In this document: positions 1 through 5,286 of the stretch, in pieces
Numbering within the stretch: position 1 is the first letter of the stretch
How the letters are laid out: every line of letters begins with the position of its first letter
DNA from: Rhodospirillales bacterium
GTDB taxonomy: Bacteria; Pseudomonadota; Alphaproteobacteria; Acetobacterales; Acetobacteraceae
Direction of reading: 5' to 3'
DNA: 7,797 nucleotides
Assembly (NCBI GenBank): GCA_903644035.1
Contig: CAHJXG010000456.1
Coordinates: 1-7,797, forward strand
Notes under the pieces: generated by a model
Seen by the model: only the letters and a program-made list of their open reading frames with translations
Told to the model about the DNA's origin: nothing
The model's database searches: none
Program-made: the position numbers and the translations under genes

Positions 1-1
1 C

Positions 2-658
2 ACCTCGGGCGCGCTGGGCGCGGTGATGGCGCCAGGAGCTTCGCCGGTGCGGACGGTGGCGGACCTGCGCGGCCGGCGACTCGGCATCGCCGGCAGCCCG
101 CTCGACAAGAGCTGGCTGCTGCTCCGTGCCTATGCGCAGCGGACGCTGGATCTGGATCTGGACCAGACGGCCGACAAGAGCTTCGGCCCGCCCCCGCTGA
201 TCGCGGAGCAGCTGACGGCGGGGCGGCTCGACGCGGTGCTGACCTATTGGCCCTTCGCCGCGCGGGCGGAGGCGGCGGGGCAGCGCCGGGTGCTGGCGAT
301 GGAGGACGCGGTCGAGGCGCTGGGCATCCCGCGCGGCGTGCCGTTCGTGGGCTGGGCGTTCTCGGACGCTTTCGCGGCGCGCAACCGGGCGGCGGTGCAG
401 GGCTTCATCGCGGCGTCGGACCGGGCGCGGGCGATCCTCGTCGCCTCGGACGCGGAGTGGGAGCGGATCGCGCCGCTCACCGCCGCGACGGGGCCGGGCG
501 AACTCGCGCGCCTGCGTGACTGGTATCGGCGCGGGGCGCCCGAACACTGGAACCTGGAGGCGACAACCCGGCTCTACGACGTGCTCGCGGCGGTCGGCGG
601 CCCGGCGCTGGTCGGCCCGGCGGCGCACCTCGCGCCCGGGACGCTCTGGGCGTCGTAG
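2..658 (+). CDS. ABC transporter substrate-binding protein, SsuA/TauA/NitT type (5' truncated)
   Basis: Periplasmic solute-binding subunit of an ABC importer, C-terminal two thirds only. The reading frame is open from base 2, so the start and any signal peptide lie outside the window; 218 residues are visible against roughly 310-330 for full members. The visible part opens in the family's first-lobe region (TSGALGAVMAPG), followed by a VADLRGRRLGIAGSPLDKSW block typical of NitT/TauT-like binding proteins, where the loop after the beta strand helps form the ligand pocket. A second block, LTAGRLDAVLTYWPFAA, matches the part of these proteins where a ligand-contacting residue follows the 'aDa' strand. 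The permease gene begins 10 bases after the stop and the ATPase follows, so this is a three-gene operon. The substrate cannot be read from sequence; sulfonates, taurine or an alcohol-metabolism-related small molecule are all possible. Confidence 0.85.
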   Translation, partial: TSGALGAVMAPGASPVRTVADLRGRRLGIAGSPLDKSWLLLRAYAQRTLDLDLDQTADKSFGPPPLIAEQLTAGRLDAVLTYWPFAARAEAAGQRRVLAMEDAVEALGIPRGVPFVGWAFSDAFAARNRAAVQGFIAASDRARAILVASDAEWERIAPLTAATGPGELARLRDWYRRGAPEHWNLEATTRLYDVLAAVGGPALVGPAAHLAPGTLWAS

Positions 659-668
659 GCCCTGTTCC

Positions 669-1403
669 GTGGGCTGGGCCGCGCGCCTGCTTCCCGTGCT
701 GGTGCTGTTCGCGGTTTGGGAACTGGCGGCGCGGCTGATCGGCAGCCGGCTGTTCCCGCCGGCCAGCACGGTCATCGCCGCCCTGGGGCAGGAAGCCGCG
801 TCCGGCCACCTCCTGCACAACCTGGGCGTGACCCTGGCGCGGGTCGCCGCCGCCTTCGCCGTGGCCATGGTGCTGGGGACGGGGCTGGGCGTCGCCATGG
901 GGCGCTGGCGCCGGGTGGACCGGGCGCTCGACAGCCTCGTCACCGGCCTGCTGAACCTGCCGGCGCTGGTCGGCATCGTGCTGATCTACGTCTGGTTCGG
1001 GCTGAGCGAGGCGACCGCCATCGCCGCCGTGGCGCTCAACAAGCTGCCGAGCACCGCCGTCACGGTGCGGGAGGGCGCCCGCGCGCTGGACCAGGGCCTG
1101 ATCGACATGGCCCACAGCTTCCGCATGGGGCGTGGCGCCATCCTGCGCCACGTCGTGCTGCCGCAGCTTTACCCCTACCTGTTCGGCGCGGCGCGCTCCG
1201 GCCTGGCGCTGATCTGGAAGATCGTGCTGGTGGCGGAGCTGCTGGGCCGCAGCGACGGCGTGGGCTTCCAGATCCAGGTGTATTTCCAGCTGTTCGACGT
1301 GACCGGCATCCTCGCCTACACCCTGGCCTTCATCGTCGTGGTGCAGGTGATCGAGTGGCTGGCGCTGCAGCCGCTGGAGCGGCGGGCCAACCTGTGGCGG
1401 TGA
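669..1403 (+). CDS. ABC transporter permease, SsuC/TauC (BPD_transp_1) type
   Basis: Inner-membrane channel subunit of the importer, 244 residues from a GTG start at 669. The frame is open further upstream, to an ATG at 516, but that segment is arginine-rich out-of-frame translation of the preceding gene, whereas residues from GTG onward read as membrane protein at once (WAARLLPVLVLFAVWELAA). Hydrophobic segments lie near residues 7-23, 55-78, 96-123, 178-192 and 213-232. The cytoplasmic EAA-type coupling loop that contacts the ATPase is visible around 146-166 (DMAHSF, then GAILRHVVLP), ending in the usual LP. The length matches the family. No strong ribosome binding site is visible before GTG, so translation is probably coupled to the upstream gene. 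The stop TGA overlaps the ATG of the next gene. Confidence 0.9.
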   Translation: MGWAARLLPVLVLFAVWELAARLIGSRLFPPASTVIAALGQEAASGHLLHNLGVTLARVAAAFAVAMVLGTGLGVAMGRWRRVDRALDSLVTGLLNLPALVGIVLIYVWFGLSEATAIAAVALNKLPSTAVTVREGARALDQGLIDMAHSFRMGRGAILRHVVLPQLYPYLFGAARSGLALIWKIVLVAELLGRSDGVGFQIQVYFQLFDVTGILAYTLAFIVVVQVIEWLALQPLERRANLWR

Positions 1404-2089
1404 TGCTGGACGTCGAAATTGCGCGGAAGGCCGTCCCGGCGCGCGGCGGCCCGCGCACGGTGATCGAGGGACTGCGCCTCACCCTGGCGCGGGAGGAGAT
1501 CGTCGCCCTGGTCGGCCCGTCCGGCTGCGGCAAGACGACGCTGCTGCGGATCATCGGCGGCCTGGACACCCGGTATGAAGGCGCGATCACCTGGGCCGAG
1601 GGCGTCCGGCCGCGTATCGGCACGGTGTTCCAGGAGCCGCGTCTGCTACCCTGGCGCACCGTCCGCCAGAACATCGCCCTGGTCCGCCCGCCCAACCCGG
1701 CGGAAGCTGAGTCGCTGCTGGCCCTGTTGGGCCTCGCCCCCTACGCCGACCTGCACCCCCCGGCGCTGTCGCTCGGCATGGCGCGCCGGGCCGCCATCGC
1801 GCGGGCCTTTGCCGTCGAGCCGACGCTGCTGCTGCTGGACGAGCCGTTCGTCTCGCTTGATCCCGCCATGGCGGAGCAGGGCCGGGCCGTCCTCGCGACC
1901 GCCTGGCGAACCCGGCGCTGCGCCGCCCTCCTGGTCACGCATGACCTTGCGGAGGCGGCGTCGCTTGCCGACCGCATCCTGCTGCTGTCCGAGGGGCCAG
2001 CCCGGGTCGTGCGTGAGCTGGTGGTGCCGGAAGGCAGCCGGCGGCGCGGGATCGCCGAGGGCGCCCGCGTCGCCGCCGCGCTTACTTGA
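1403..2089 (+). CDS. ABC transporter ATP-binding protein, SsuB/TauB type with variant signature motif
   Basis: Cytoplasmic ATPase of 228 residues that powers the importer. The ATG overlaps the permease stop by one base (TGATG), a strong sign of translational coupling. Motifs are in order: Walker A GPSGCGKTT (38-46, Lys44), Q-loop Gln77 in FQEPRLLPW, signature 122-126, Walker B LLLLDE (142-147, Asp146 and Glu147), D-loop SLD (151-153) and H-loop His180 in LVTHD. The signature is LSLGM instead of the common LSGGQ/M: the first of the two glycines is Leu, while Ser and the second Gly are kept. All other catalytic residues are intact, so it is probably active. The protein is a little shorter than most TauB/SsuB (about 250). 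Its 3' end overlaps the convergent cytochrome c gene by 8 bases. Confidence 0.92.
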   Translation: MLDVEIARKAVPARGGPRTVIEGLRLTLAREEIVALVGPSGCGKTTLLRIIGGLDTRYEGAITWAEGVRPRIGTVFQEPRLLPWRTVRQNIALVRPPNPAEAESLLALLGLAPYADLHPPALSLGMARRAAIARAFAVEPTLLLLDEPFVSLDPAMAEQGRAVLATAWRTRRCAALLVTHDLAEAASLADRILLLSEGPARVVRELVVPEGSRRRGIAEGARVAAALT

Positions 2090-2453
2090 GCGTTTCGAGA
2101 TAGGCGATCAGGTTCGCCCGCTCGTCGTCCTTTTTCAGGCCGACGAAGATCATCTTGGTGCCGGGCACGGTGCCGCGCGGGTCGATCAGGTAATGGTCGA
2201 GCGTCGGCACGTCCCAGGTGACGTTGTACGCCTTCATCGGCTCGGAGTAGTTGAAGCCCTCGATGCTGTGCGCCGGCCGGCCGACGACGCCGTGCAGGCT
2301 GGGGCCGATCTTGTTCTCGCCCGGCTTGATCGAGTGGCAGGCGGCGCACTTGTTGAACGCCGTCTTGCCGAGCGCCGGGTCGCCGTCCGCCCGGGCCGTG
2401 CCGGCGATCAGGGCCGCGGCGGCCAGTGTCGCCAATCCCATCAGGTAACGCAT
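2082..2453 (-). CDS. Class I c-type cytochrome (c2/c550-like), periplasmic
   Basis: Exported monohaem electron carrier of 123 residues. A Sec signal peptide covers about residues 1-22 (hydrophobic LATLAAAALIAG, likely cleavage after ARA before DGDP), giving a mature protein of about 101 residues. Haem attachment is CAACH at 36-40 (Cys36, Cys39, axial His40); the sixth ligand is probably Met101 in GTKMIF, the position used by mitochondrial-type c and c550. GPSLHGVVGRP after the haem site and the GFNYS segment are also typical of the c2/c550 group. Its likely job is to pass electrons from a periplasmic dehydrogenase, such as a PQQ alcohol dehydrogenase, to the terminal oxidase; that partner is inferred from the neighbouring formaldehyde genes. 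The start is supported by GGAG five bases upstream of ATG. It converges on, and overlaps, the ABC ATPase gene. Confidence 0.93.
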   Translation of the reverse strand: MRYLMGLATLAAAALIAGTARADGDPALGKTAFNKCAACHSIKPGENKIGPSLHGVVGRPAHSIEGFNYSEPMKAYNVTWDVPTLDHYLIDPRGTVPGTKMIFVGLKKDDERANLIAYLETLK

Positions 2454-2456
2454 CGT

Positions 2457-2462
2457 CCCTCC
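2457..2462 (-). promoter_or_regulatory. Ribosome binding site of the cytochrome c gene
   Basis: On the minus strand the sequence GGAGGG precedes the ATG of the cytochrome gene; the GGAG core is five bases from the start codon. It fixes the start at 2453. Confidence 0.75.
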
Positions 2463-2497
2463 CCATCGCCACGCCGTGCTGGCATTGGACTCTGACG

Positions 2498-2525
2498 ATT
2501 ATGGGACCCTGCCGCAGAATGTCGA
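2498..2525 (-). promoter_or_regulatory. Candidate sigma-70 promoter for the cytochrome c gene
   Basis: Reading the minus strand, TCGACA (2525-2520, five of six matches to TTGACA) is followed after 16 bases by CATAAT (2503-2498, five of six matches to TATAAT). This would start transcription about 35-40 bases before the cytochrome ATG. It is the best promoter-like pair in the divergent gap; the call rests on motif match and position only. Confidence 0.45.
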
Positions 2526-2634
2526 GGCCGGGGCCGCCCACAGGCCCCCGCCGCCGCGGCTTGGAATTATCTGGCCGCGGCCCCGTTCCCACGCTGCCGC
2601 CGGCACCGTAGCATGGGACGAGACCAAGAAGATC

Positions 2635-2640
2635 AGGAGG
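2635..2640 (+). promoter_or_regulatory. Ribosome binding site deciding the EthD-family start
   Basis: A perfect AGGAGG lies five bases before the ATG at 2646. An in-frame ATG at 2613 would add eleven polar residues (MGRDQEDQEGA) that include this site, so 2646 is preferred. Confidence 0.85.
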
Positions 2641-2645
2641 GCGCG

Positions 2646-2957
2646 ATGCTGATGGTGGCTGTGATGTATCCCGGCGGCGACGGCACCCGGTTCGACCATG
2701 CCTACTACAAGGAGGCCCACATGCCGCTGGTGCGCCGCCTGTGGGGGCCTCTGGGCTTGCAGCACGATCAGGTGATGCGCGGCCAGCCGGCGCCGGACGG
2801 CGCGGCGCCGGCCTACGTGACCATGACGCTGCTGAGCTTCGCCTCCATGGATGAGTTCAAGGCCGCCGCCGCCCGGCACGGCGCCGAGATCTTCGCCGAC
2901 ATCCCGAAGTTCTACGACGGCGCCCCGGCGCTCGGCTTCTTCGACGCCGCGGCCTGA
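2646..2957 (+). CDS. EthD-family protein (dimeric alpha+beta barrel)
   Basis: Small cytoplasmic protein of 103 residues, matching the usual length of the EthD family (about 100). The hallmark N-terminal pattern is present: a hydrophobic strand with VMYPGG (6-11), then FDHAYYKEAHMPLV (16-29) with the conserved Tyr20/Tyr21 and His25-x-Pro27. The C-terminal half has the expected second strand (YVTMTLLSF, 57-65) and the family's FADIPKFYDGAPALGF ending (83-98). EthD was first named in ethyl tert-butyl ether degradation clusters, where its precise role is unclear; relatives form ferredoxin-like dimers, some enzymatic. It is the first gene of a + strand operon: fghA begins two bases after its stop. 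The pairing suggests a role in formaldehyde or alcohol oxidation, but no catalytic function can be assigned. The start is fixed by a perfect Shine-Dalgarno sequence. Confidence 0.88.
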   Translation: MLMVAVMYPGGDGTRFDHAYYKEAHMPLVRRLWGPLGLQHDQVMRGQPAPDGAAPAYVTMTLLSFASMDEFKAAAARHGAEIFADIPKFYDGAPALGFFDAAA

Positions 2958-2959
2958 CG

Positions 2960-3793
2960 ATGGAGACCAAGAGCACGCACGCCTGTTTCGGCGGCACCAT
3001 GGGGTTCTACAGCCATGCCTCCGCCGCCACCGGGACGGAGATGCGCTTCGGCGTGTTCGTGCCGCCGCAGGCGCGGCAGGGGCCGTGCCCGGCGCTGTAC
3101 TACCTCGCCGGGCTGACCTGCACGGAGGAGACGTTTGCCATCAAGGGCGGCGCTCAGCGGTATGCCGCGGAGCATGGGCTGGTTCTGGTCATGCCGGACA
3201 CCAGCCCGCGCGGCCTCAACCTGCCCGGAGAGACGGAGAGCTGGGACTTCGGCGCCGGCGCCGGGTTCTACCTGGACGCCACCGCCGCGCCATGGGCCGG
3301 GCACTATGGCATGGCGCAGTACGTGACGCGGGAGCTGCCGGCGTTGATCGAGGCGGAGTTTCCGGTGCGCCCCGACCGCCGCGGCGTGTTCGGCCACTCG
3401 ATGGGCGGGCACGGCGCGCTGGTGACGGCGCTGCGGGAGCCGGAGCGCTGGCACTCCGTCTCCGCCTTCGCGCCGATCGCCAACCCCGTGGCGGTGCCGT
3501 GGGGGGAGAAGGCGTTCACCGGCTACCTCGGTCCCGACCGGGCGGCCTGGGCGGCATGGGACGCGAGCCTGCTGATGCGCGCCCGGCCGTATCCCGGGCC
3601 GATCCTGGTCGATCAGGGCAAGGATGACCAGTTCCTCGCCAACCAACTGCACCCGGAGGCGCTGGAGGCCGCGGCCGCGGCGTCGGGCCAGGAGCTGACG
3701 CTGCGGCGGCAGCCCGGCGACCACAGCTACTGGTTCATCCAGACCTTCATGGGCGACCACATCGCGCACCACGCGCGGCAGCTGCTGGGATGA
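2960..3793 (+). CDS. fghA: S-formylglutathione hydrolase
   Basis: Cytoplasmic alpha/beta-hydrolase of the esterase D family that splits S-formylglutathione into formate and glutathione, the step after glutathione-dependent formaldehyde dehydrogenase. The 277 residues match the family length. The nucleophile elbow is GHSMGGHGAL with Ser147; the acid is in QGKDDQFL (Asp222/Asp223), and the base is His255 in GDHSYWFIQTF. Other family marks are YLAGLTCTEETF (48-59, with the conserved Cys54 near the active site), PDTSPRG (79-85) and WDFGAGAGFYLDAT (95-108). It sits two bases after the EthD-family gene, with no ribosome binding site of its own that stands out, and its TGA overlaps the next ATG. The formaldehyde dehydrogenase and glutathione-activating enzyme genes are not in the window. 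Confidence 0.96.
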   Translation: METKSTHACFGGTMGFYSHASAATGTEMRFGVFVPPQARQGPCPALYYLAGLTCTEETFAIKGGAQRYAAEHGLVLVMPDTSPRGLNLPGETESWDFGAGAGFYLDATAAPWAGHYGMAQYVTRELPALIEAEFPVRPDRRGVFGHSMGGHGALVTALREPERWHSVSAFAPIANPVAVPWGEKAFTGYLGPDRAAWAAWDASLLMRARPYPGPILVDQGKDDQFLANQLHPEALEAAAAASGQELTLRRQPGDHSYWFIQTFMGDHIAHHARQLLG

Positions 3794-4155
3794 GGGGAAT
3801 GCGGGCATCGCTGGTTCTGCTGGCGCTGTGCGGTCTGCTTCGTCCGGCGGCGGCGCAGGAGCGCATGGCCTTCTGGAACCTGACCTCCTTCACCGTCACC
3901 AACTTGGTCATGGCCCCGGCCGGCCCGGCGGGGGCGCCCGCCGGGCCGTTCGGTCCCAACCAATGCGCGAACGACCGCGACGGCACGGTGGACCATGACG
4001 AGCGGCTGCGCCTGGCCGGCATCGTGCCCGGCCGCTACGACGTGCGGCTGACCACCAAGCCGGGCCGGGTCTGCACCGTGCGGAACGTGGAGGTGCGCAG
4101 CGGCGGCAAGTACTCGTTCTCCCTATCGGACAGCGACCTCACGGATTGCAAGTAG
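3790..4155 (+). CDS. Small exported protein of unknown function with an EF-hand-like loop
   Basis: Not recognised as a named family. The 121-residue product has a Sec signal peptide: Arg at 2 and 5, a hydrophobic core ASLVLLALCGLL, and likely cleavage after AAA or AAAQ near residue 22-23. The mature part (about 98 residues) opens with MAFWNLTSFTVTNLVMAPAG, has a Gly/Pro/Ala-rich turn (43-57), then NDRDGTVDHDE (61-71), which follows EF-hand spacing: Asp62, Asp64, Gly65, Val67, Asp68, Glu71, though position 1 is Ala. The rest looks like beta strands (RYDVRLTTK, VCTVRNVEV, KYSFSLSD). Three cysteines remain after cleavage (59, 95, 120). ATG overlaps the fghA stop (ATGA), so it is co-translated with fghA; a second in-frame ATG at 3799 is possible. 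Context suggests a periplasmic part in C1 or alcohol oxidation; the function is unknown. Confidence 0.82.
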   Translation: MRGMRASLVLLALCGLLRPAAAQERMAFWNLTSFTVTNLVMAPAGPAGAPAGPFGPNQCANDRDGTVDHDERLRLAGIVPGRYDVRLTTKPGRVCTVRNVEVRSGGKYSFSLSDSDLTDCK

Positions 4156-4164
4156 CGTCTGCCT

Positions 4165-4183
4165 GGAGGGCGACTCCGCCTCC
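4165..4183. terminator. Imperfect hairpin between convergent genes, possible terminator
   Basis: In the 52-base gap between the convergent genes ending at 4155 and 4208, GGAGG (4165-4169) pairs with CCTCC (4179-4183), with a bulged G and two further G-C pairs around the loop ACTC. There is no T run on either side, so it is a weak candidate for a terminator serving both genes. Confidence 0.3.
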
Positions 4184-4207
4184 CGGCCTCGCTGCATTGT
4201 CAGACCA

Positions 4208-4699
4208 TCAGTGAAGGACGTTGTGGGCGAGGTGCGTCGGCAGCGAGCCCGGCGCCCGTTCGAACCGGTGCACGTCCCCATCCGGCACGGGCAGGAGGCG
4301 TCCGGCCTGGGCCAAGATGGCCCCGATCTCCTCGGCGCTGTGCAACGCCGCTCCTGCCCCCTCGGCGGGAAGGACGCTGCGCAGGACCAGGAATGCCTCA
4401 AGGGAGCGCTTGGCTTGGACCAGGGATAGCACGTCCAACAGCGCGCGCTCATCCGCGACCACCTCGGTCTGGCATACGCACAAGACCCCAAGCTCCCGCG
4501 TCGTCCCGTGGACGAGCGTGATCATGAAGCGTTCGAGAGGGCGCGACGCCGTGGGCGCGCCCAGCTGACCCAGCATGTCGTCGACGCGCCCTTGGGTTTC
4601 GGTCCCCCACCGCAGCTGCATGACCCGCATGCGCATGCACCAGAGCAACGCGCGCGGCGCGAGCGGCAAGGCCGTGAATTCATTGTACGGTTCGATCAT
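4208..4699 (-). CDS. Uncharacterised ~160-residue protein, copy A of a local paralogous pair
   Basis: No known family recognised. The product has 163 residues from the ATG at 4699, chosen because GGAG lies five bases upstream; a further in-frame ATG at 4738 would add 13 residues lacking such support. It is predicted cytoplasmic and mainly helical: no signal peptide or membrane segment. Visible landmarks are PRALLWCMRMRVM (15-27), LGAPTASRPLERFM (46-59), and a conserved core with Cys76 six residues before ADERALLDVL (82-91), then helices to about 136 and a variable tail. The gene at 5507-5995 encodes a diverged copy with the same landmarks. It is convergent with the fghA operon and has its own promoter-like and Fur-like sequences upstream. 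Helical-repeat or regulatory roles are possible, but nothing in the sequence names a function. Confidence 0.8.
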   Translation of the reverse strand: MIEPYNEFTALPLAPRALLWCMRMRVMQLRWGTETQGRVDDMLGQLGAPTASRPLERFMITLVHGTTRELGVLCVCQTEVVADERALLDVLSLVQAKRSLEAFLVLRSVLPAEGAGAALHSAEEIGAILAQAGRLLPVPDGDVHRFERAPGSLPTHLAHNVLH

Positions 4700-4704
4700 G
4701 GCGG

Positions 4705-4708
4705 CTCC
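4705..4708 (-). promoter_or_regulatory. Ribosome binding site deciding the start of copy A
   Basis: Minus-strand GGAG with a five-base spacer (CCGCC) to the ATG at 4699. The resulting 163-residue length agrees with the 162 residues of the paralogue, supporting this start over the ATG at 4738. Confidence 0.65.
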
Positions 4709-4727
4709 ACGCGCAGCATGACCAAGC

Positions 4728-4755
4728 TTTATCTGCAAATGCGAGTTAGTCGCAA
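4728..4755 (-). promoter_or_regulatory. Candidate promoter with overlapping Fur/Irr-like palindrome upstream of copy A
   Basis: On the minus strand TTGCGA (4755-4750) and GATAAA (4733-4728) are 16 bases apart and each match four of six sigma-70 consensus bases. Overlapping the -35 side is TGCGA-GTTAG-TCGCA (4740-4754), whose arms and five-base spacing resemble alphaproteobacterial Fur/Irr operators of the form TGCGAnnnnnTCGCA. An extra half-site-like TGCAAAT (4734-4740) adjoins it. Repressor identity is an inference from the motif shape. Confidence 0.4.
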
Positions 4756-4932
4756 TAGGCGTTTGGCTTTGGTGGAGCGAGGCGGCCTTGGGATTGCGCC
4801 ATCAGGCCGCTGAGGCGTACGTGCCTGTTGCCGCCCGTCTTTTCTGGGGCAGGAGCACGCTATTCTATGGCTCTACTGATTCCCGCCTGATTTGCGGGAC
4901 GGTCGCTTCAGTCTTAAAGCTAACGACTTCGG

Positions 4933-4991
4933 TTTTGACCGACGCAGCTAGCGCAGGGCCGAGGGCTCCGGTGCCAGCGCGTCGGTCAAAA
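4933..4991. repeat. Perfect 13-bp inverted repeat with a 33-base spacer
   Basis: TTTTGACCGACGC at 4933-4945 is the exact reverse complement of GCGTCGGTCAAAA at 4979-4991. Neither arm is followed by a T run in a way that makes a standard terminator for the minus-strand gene ending at 5017. It could be a folded RNA element in that gene's 3' region, a long-spaced operator, or the ends of a tiny mobile-element relic; no target-site duplication is evident at its borders. Confidence 0.7.
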
Positions 4992-5016
4992 TATCCTCCG
5001 ATGGGTCTGCTGCCGC

Positions 5017-5241
5017 CTACCCCGCGGCGCGCAGGCCGGCCTGCGCAGCAGCCTGCGGGTTGTAGTGGCCGCACCAGTCCTGGGCAGCGACGACGGGCCA
5101 GAAACCATGGGCGTCGGCGCTGGGCTGGGTCACCGGCGGGTTGTAGCGGCAGAGGCCAAGGTCCGGGCCGGCGGCGGCGCGCAGCTCGAAGAACGTGCAC
5201 TTGGTGCACGCGGCATCCTGGATTTGGAACGTGCTCGCCAT
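5017..5241 (-). CDS. Small four-cysteine protein, possible zinc-binding, unknown function
   Basis: A 74-residue cytoplasmic protein with no signal peptide. Cysteines fall at 12, 15, 31 and 57: CTKCTFFEL, then CRYNPPV, then FWPVVAAQDWCGHYNP. The pattern CxxC ... C-R-x-N-P-P-V ... W-P-V-V-x-x-x-D-W-C-G is familiar from short, widely scattered bacterial and phage proteins of unknown function; four cysteines in this layout suggest a metal (zinc) site or a small Fe-S site, an inference. Tyr-Asn-Pro recurs after the third and fourth cysteines (33-35 and 60-62), and the DNA there is a near-perfect 15-base direct repeat. GGGAG six bases before the ATG supports the start. The C-terminal tail is Ala/Gln-rich and its DNA holds an 18-bp palindrome. 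It lies between the two paralogues on the minus strand, as a single-gene unit. Confidence 0.78.
   Translation of the reverse strand: MASTFQIQDAACTKCTFFELRAAAGPDLGLCRYNPPVTQPSADAHGFWPVVAAQDWCGHYNPQAAAQAGLRAAG
5055..5150. repeat. Near-perfect 15-bp direct repeat within the four-cysteine gene
   Basis: GCGGGTTGTAGTGGC at 5055-5069 and GCGGGTTGTAGCGGC at 5136-5150 differ at one base and lie 81 bases (27 codons) apart. On the coding strand they encode the two Tyr-Asn-Pro segments that follow cysteines 57 and 31. Confidence 0.75.
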
Positions 5242-5247
5242 GACAAA

Positions 5248-5252
5248 CTCCC
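5248..5252 (-). promoter_or_regulatory. Ribosome binding site of the four-cysteine gene
   Basis: Minus-strand GGGAG with a six-base spacer to the ATG at 5241; it supports this short frame over the overlapping longer open frames. Confidence 0.65.
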
Positions 5253-5286
5253 TTGTTCAGTTCGGGCGGCAATGCCCACGTCCCAC

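Larger units (their letters stand above)
4700..5016. other. Gene-free stretch of 317 bases
   Basis: No convincing coding frame: open frames crossing it lack family features and run antisense to, or out of frame with, the neighbours. It contains the promoter region of copy A at its left end; GCGGCCT and AGGCCGC arms (4782-4788 and 4804-4810) that could fold; a short hairpin TCCCGC/GCGGGA (4881-4886 and 4894-4899, 7-base loop); and a perfect 13-base inverted repeat (4933-4991). The part from about 4855 to 4945 is less GC-rich than the surrounding genes. No transposase remnant could be identified. Confidence 0.6.

Noticed and set aside
477..1151. Long open frame on the minus strand opposite the permease
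   Set aside because: Translation is rich in Arg, Gly, Pro and His with no domain; it is the antisense shadow of a clear permease in GC-rich DNA.
1575..2495. Long + strand open frame across the ATPase and the cytochrome region
   Set aside because: Low-complexity Arg/Ser/Pro translation, out of frame with the ATPase and antisense to the cytochrome c, both of which have full motif sets.
2530..2548. GGGGCC/GGCCCC hairpin in the divergent gap between the cytochrome and EthD genes
   Set aside because: Six-base GC arms are expected by chance at this composition, and there is no T run or conserved motif around it.
2912..3808. 298-codon minus-strand open frame opposite fghA
   Set aside because: Antisense shadow; fghA has an intact catalytic triad and family motifs on the + strand.
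4700..4738. Longer start for copy A at the ATG at 4738
   Set aside because: It would run through the GGAG ribosome binding site and the likely transcribed leader, and make the protein longer than its paralogue.
4782..4810. GCGGCCT/AGGCCGC inverted repeat near copy A
   Set aside because: Short GC arms with a 15-base spacer; noted in the description of the gene-free stretch but not supported as an operator or terminator.
4865..5272. 135-codon minus-strand frame overlapping the four-cysteine gene
   Set aside because: No recognisable motif and no good ribosome binding site; the shorter frame at 5017-5241 has both. Considered as a transposase remnant, but no such motif is present.
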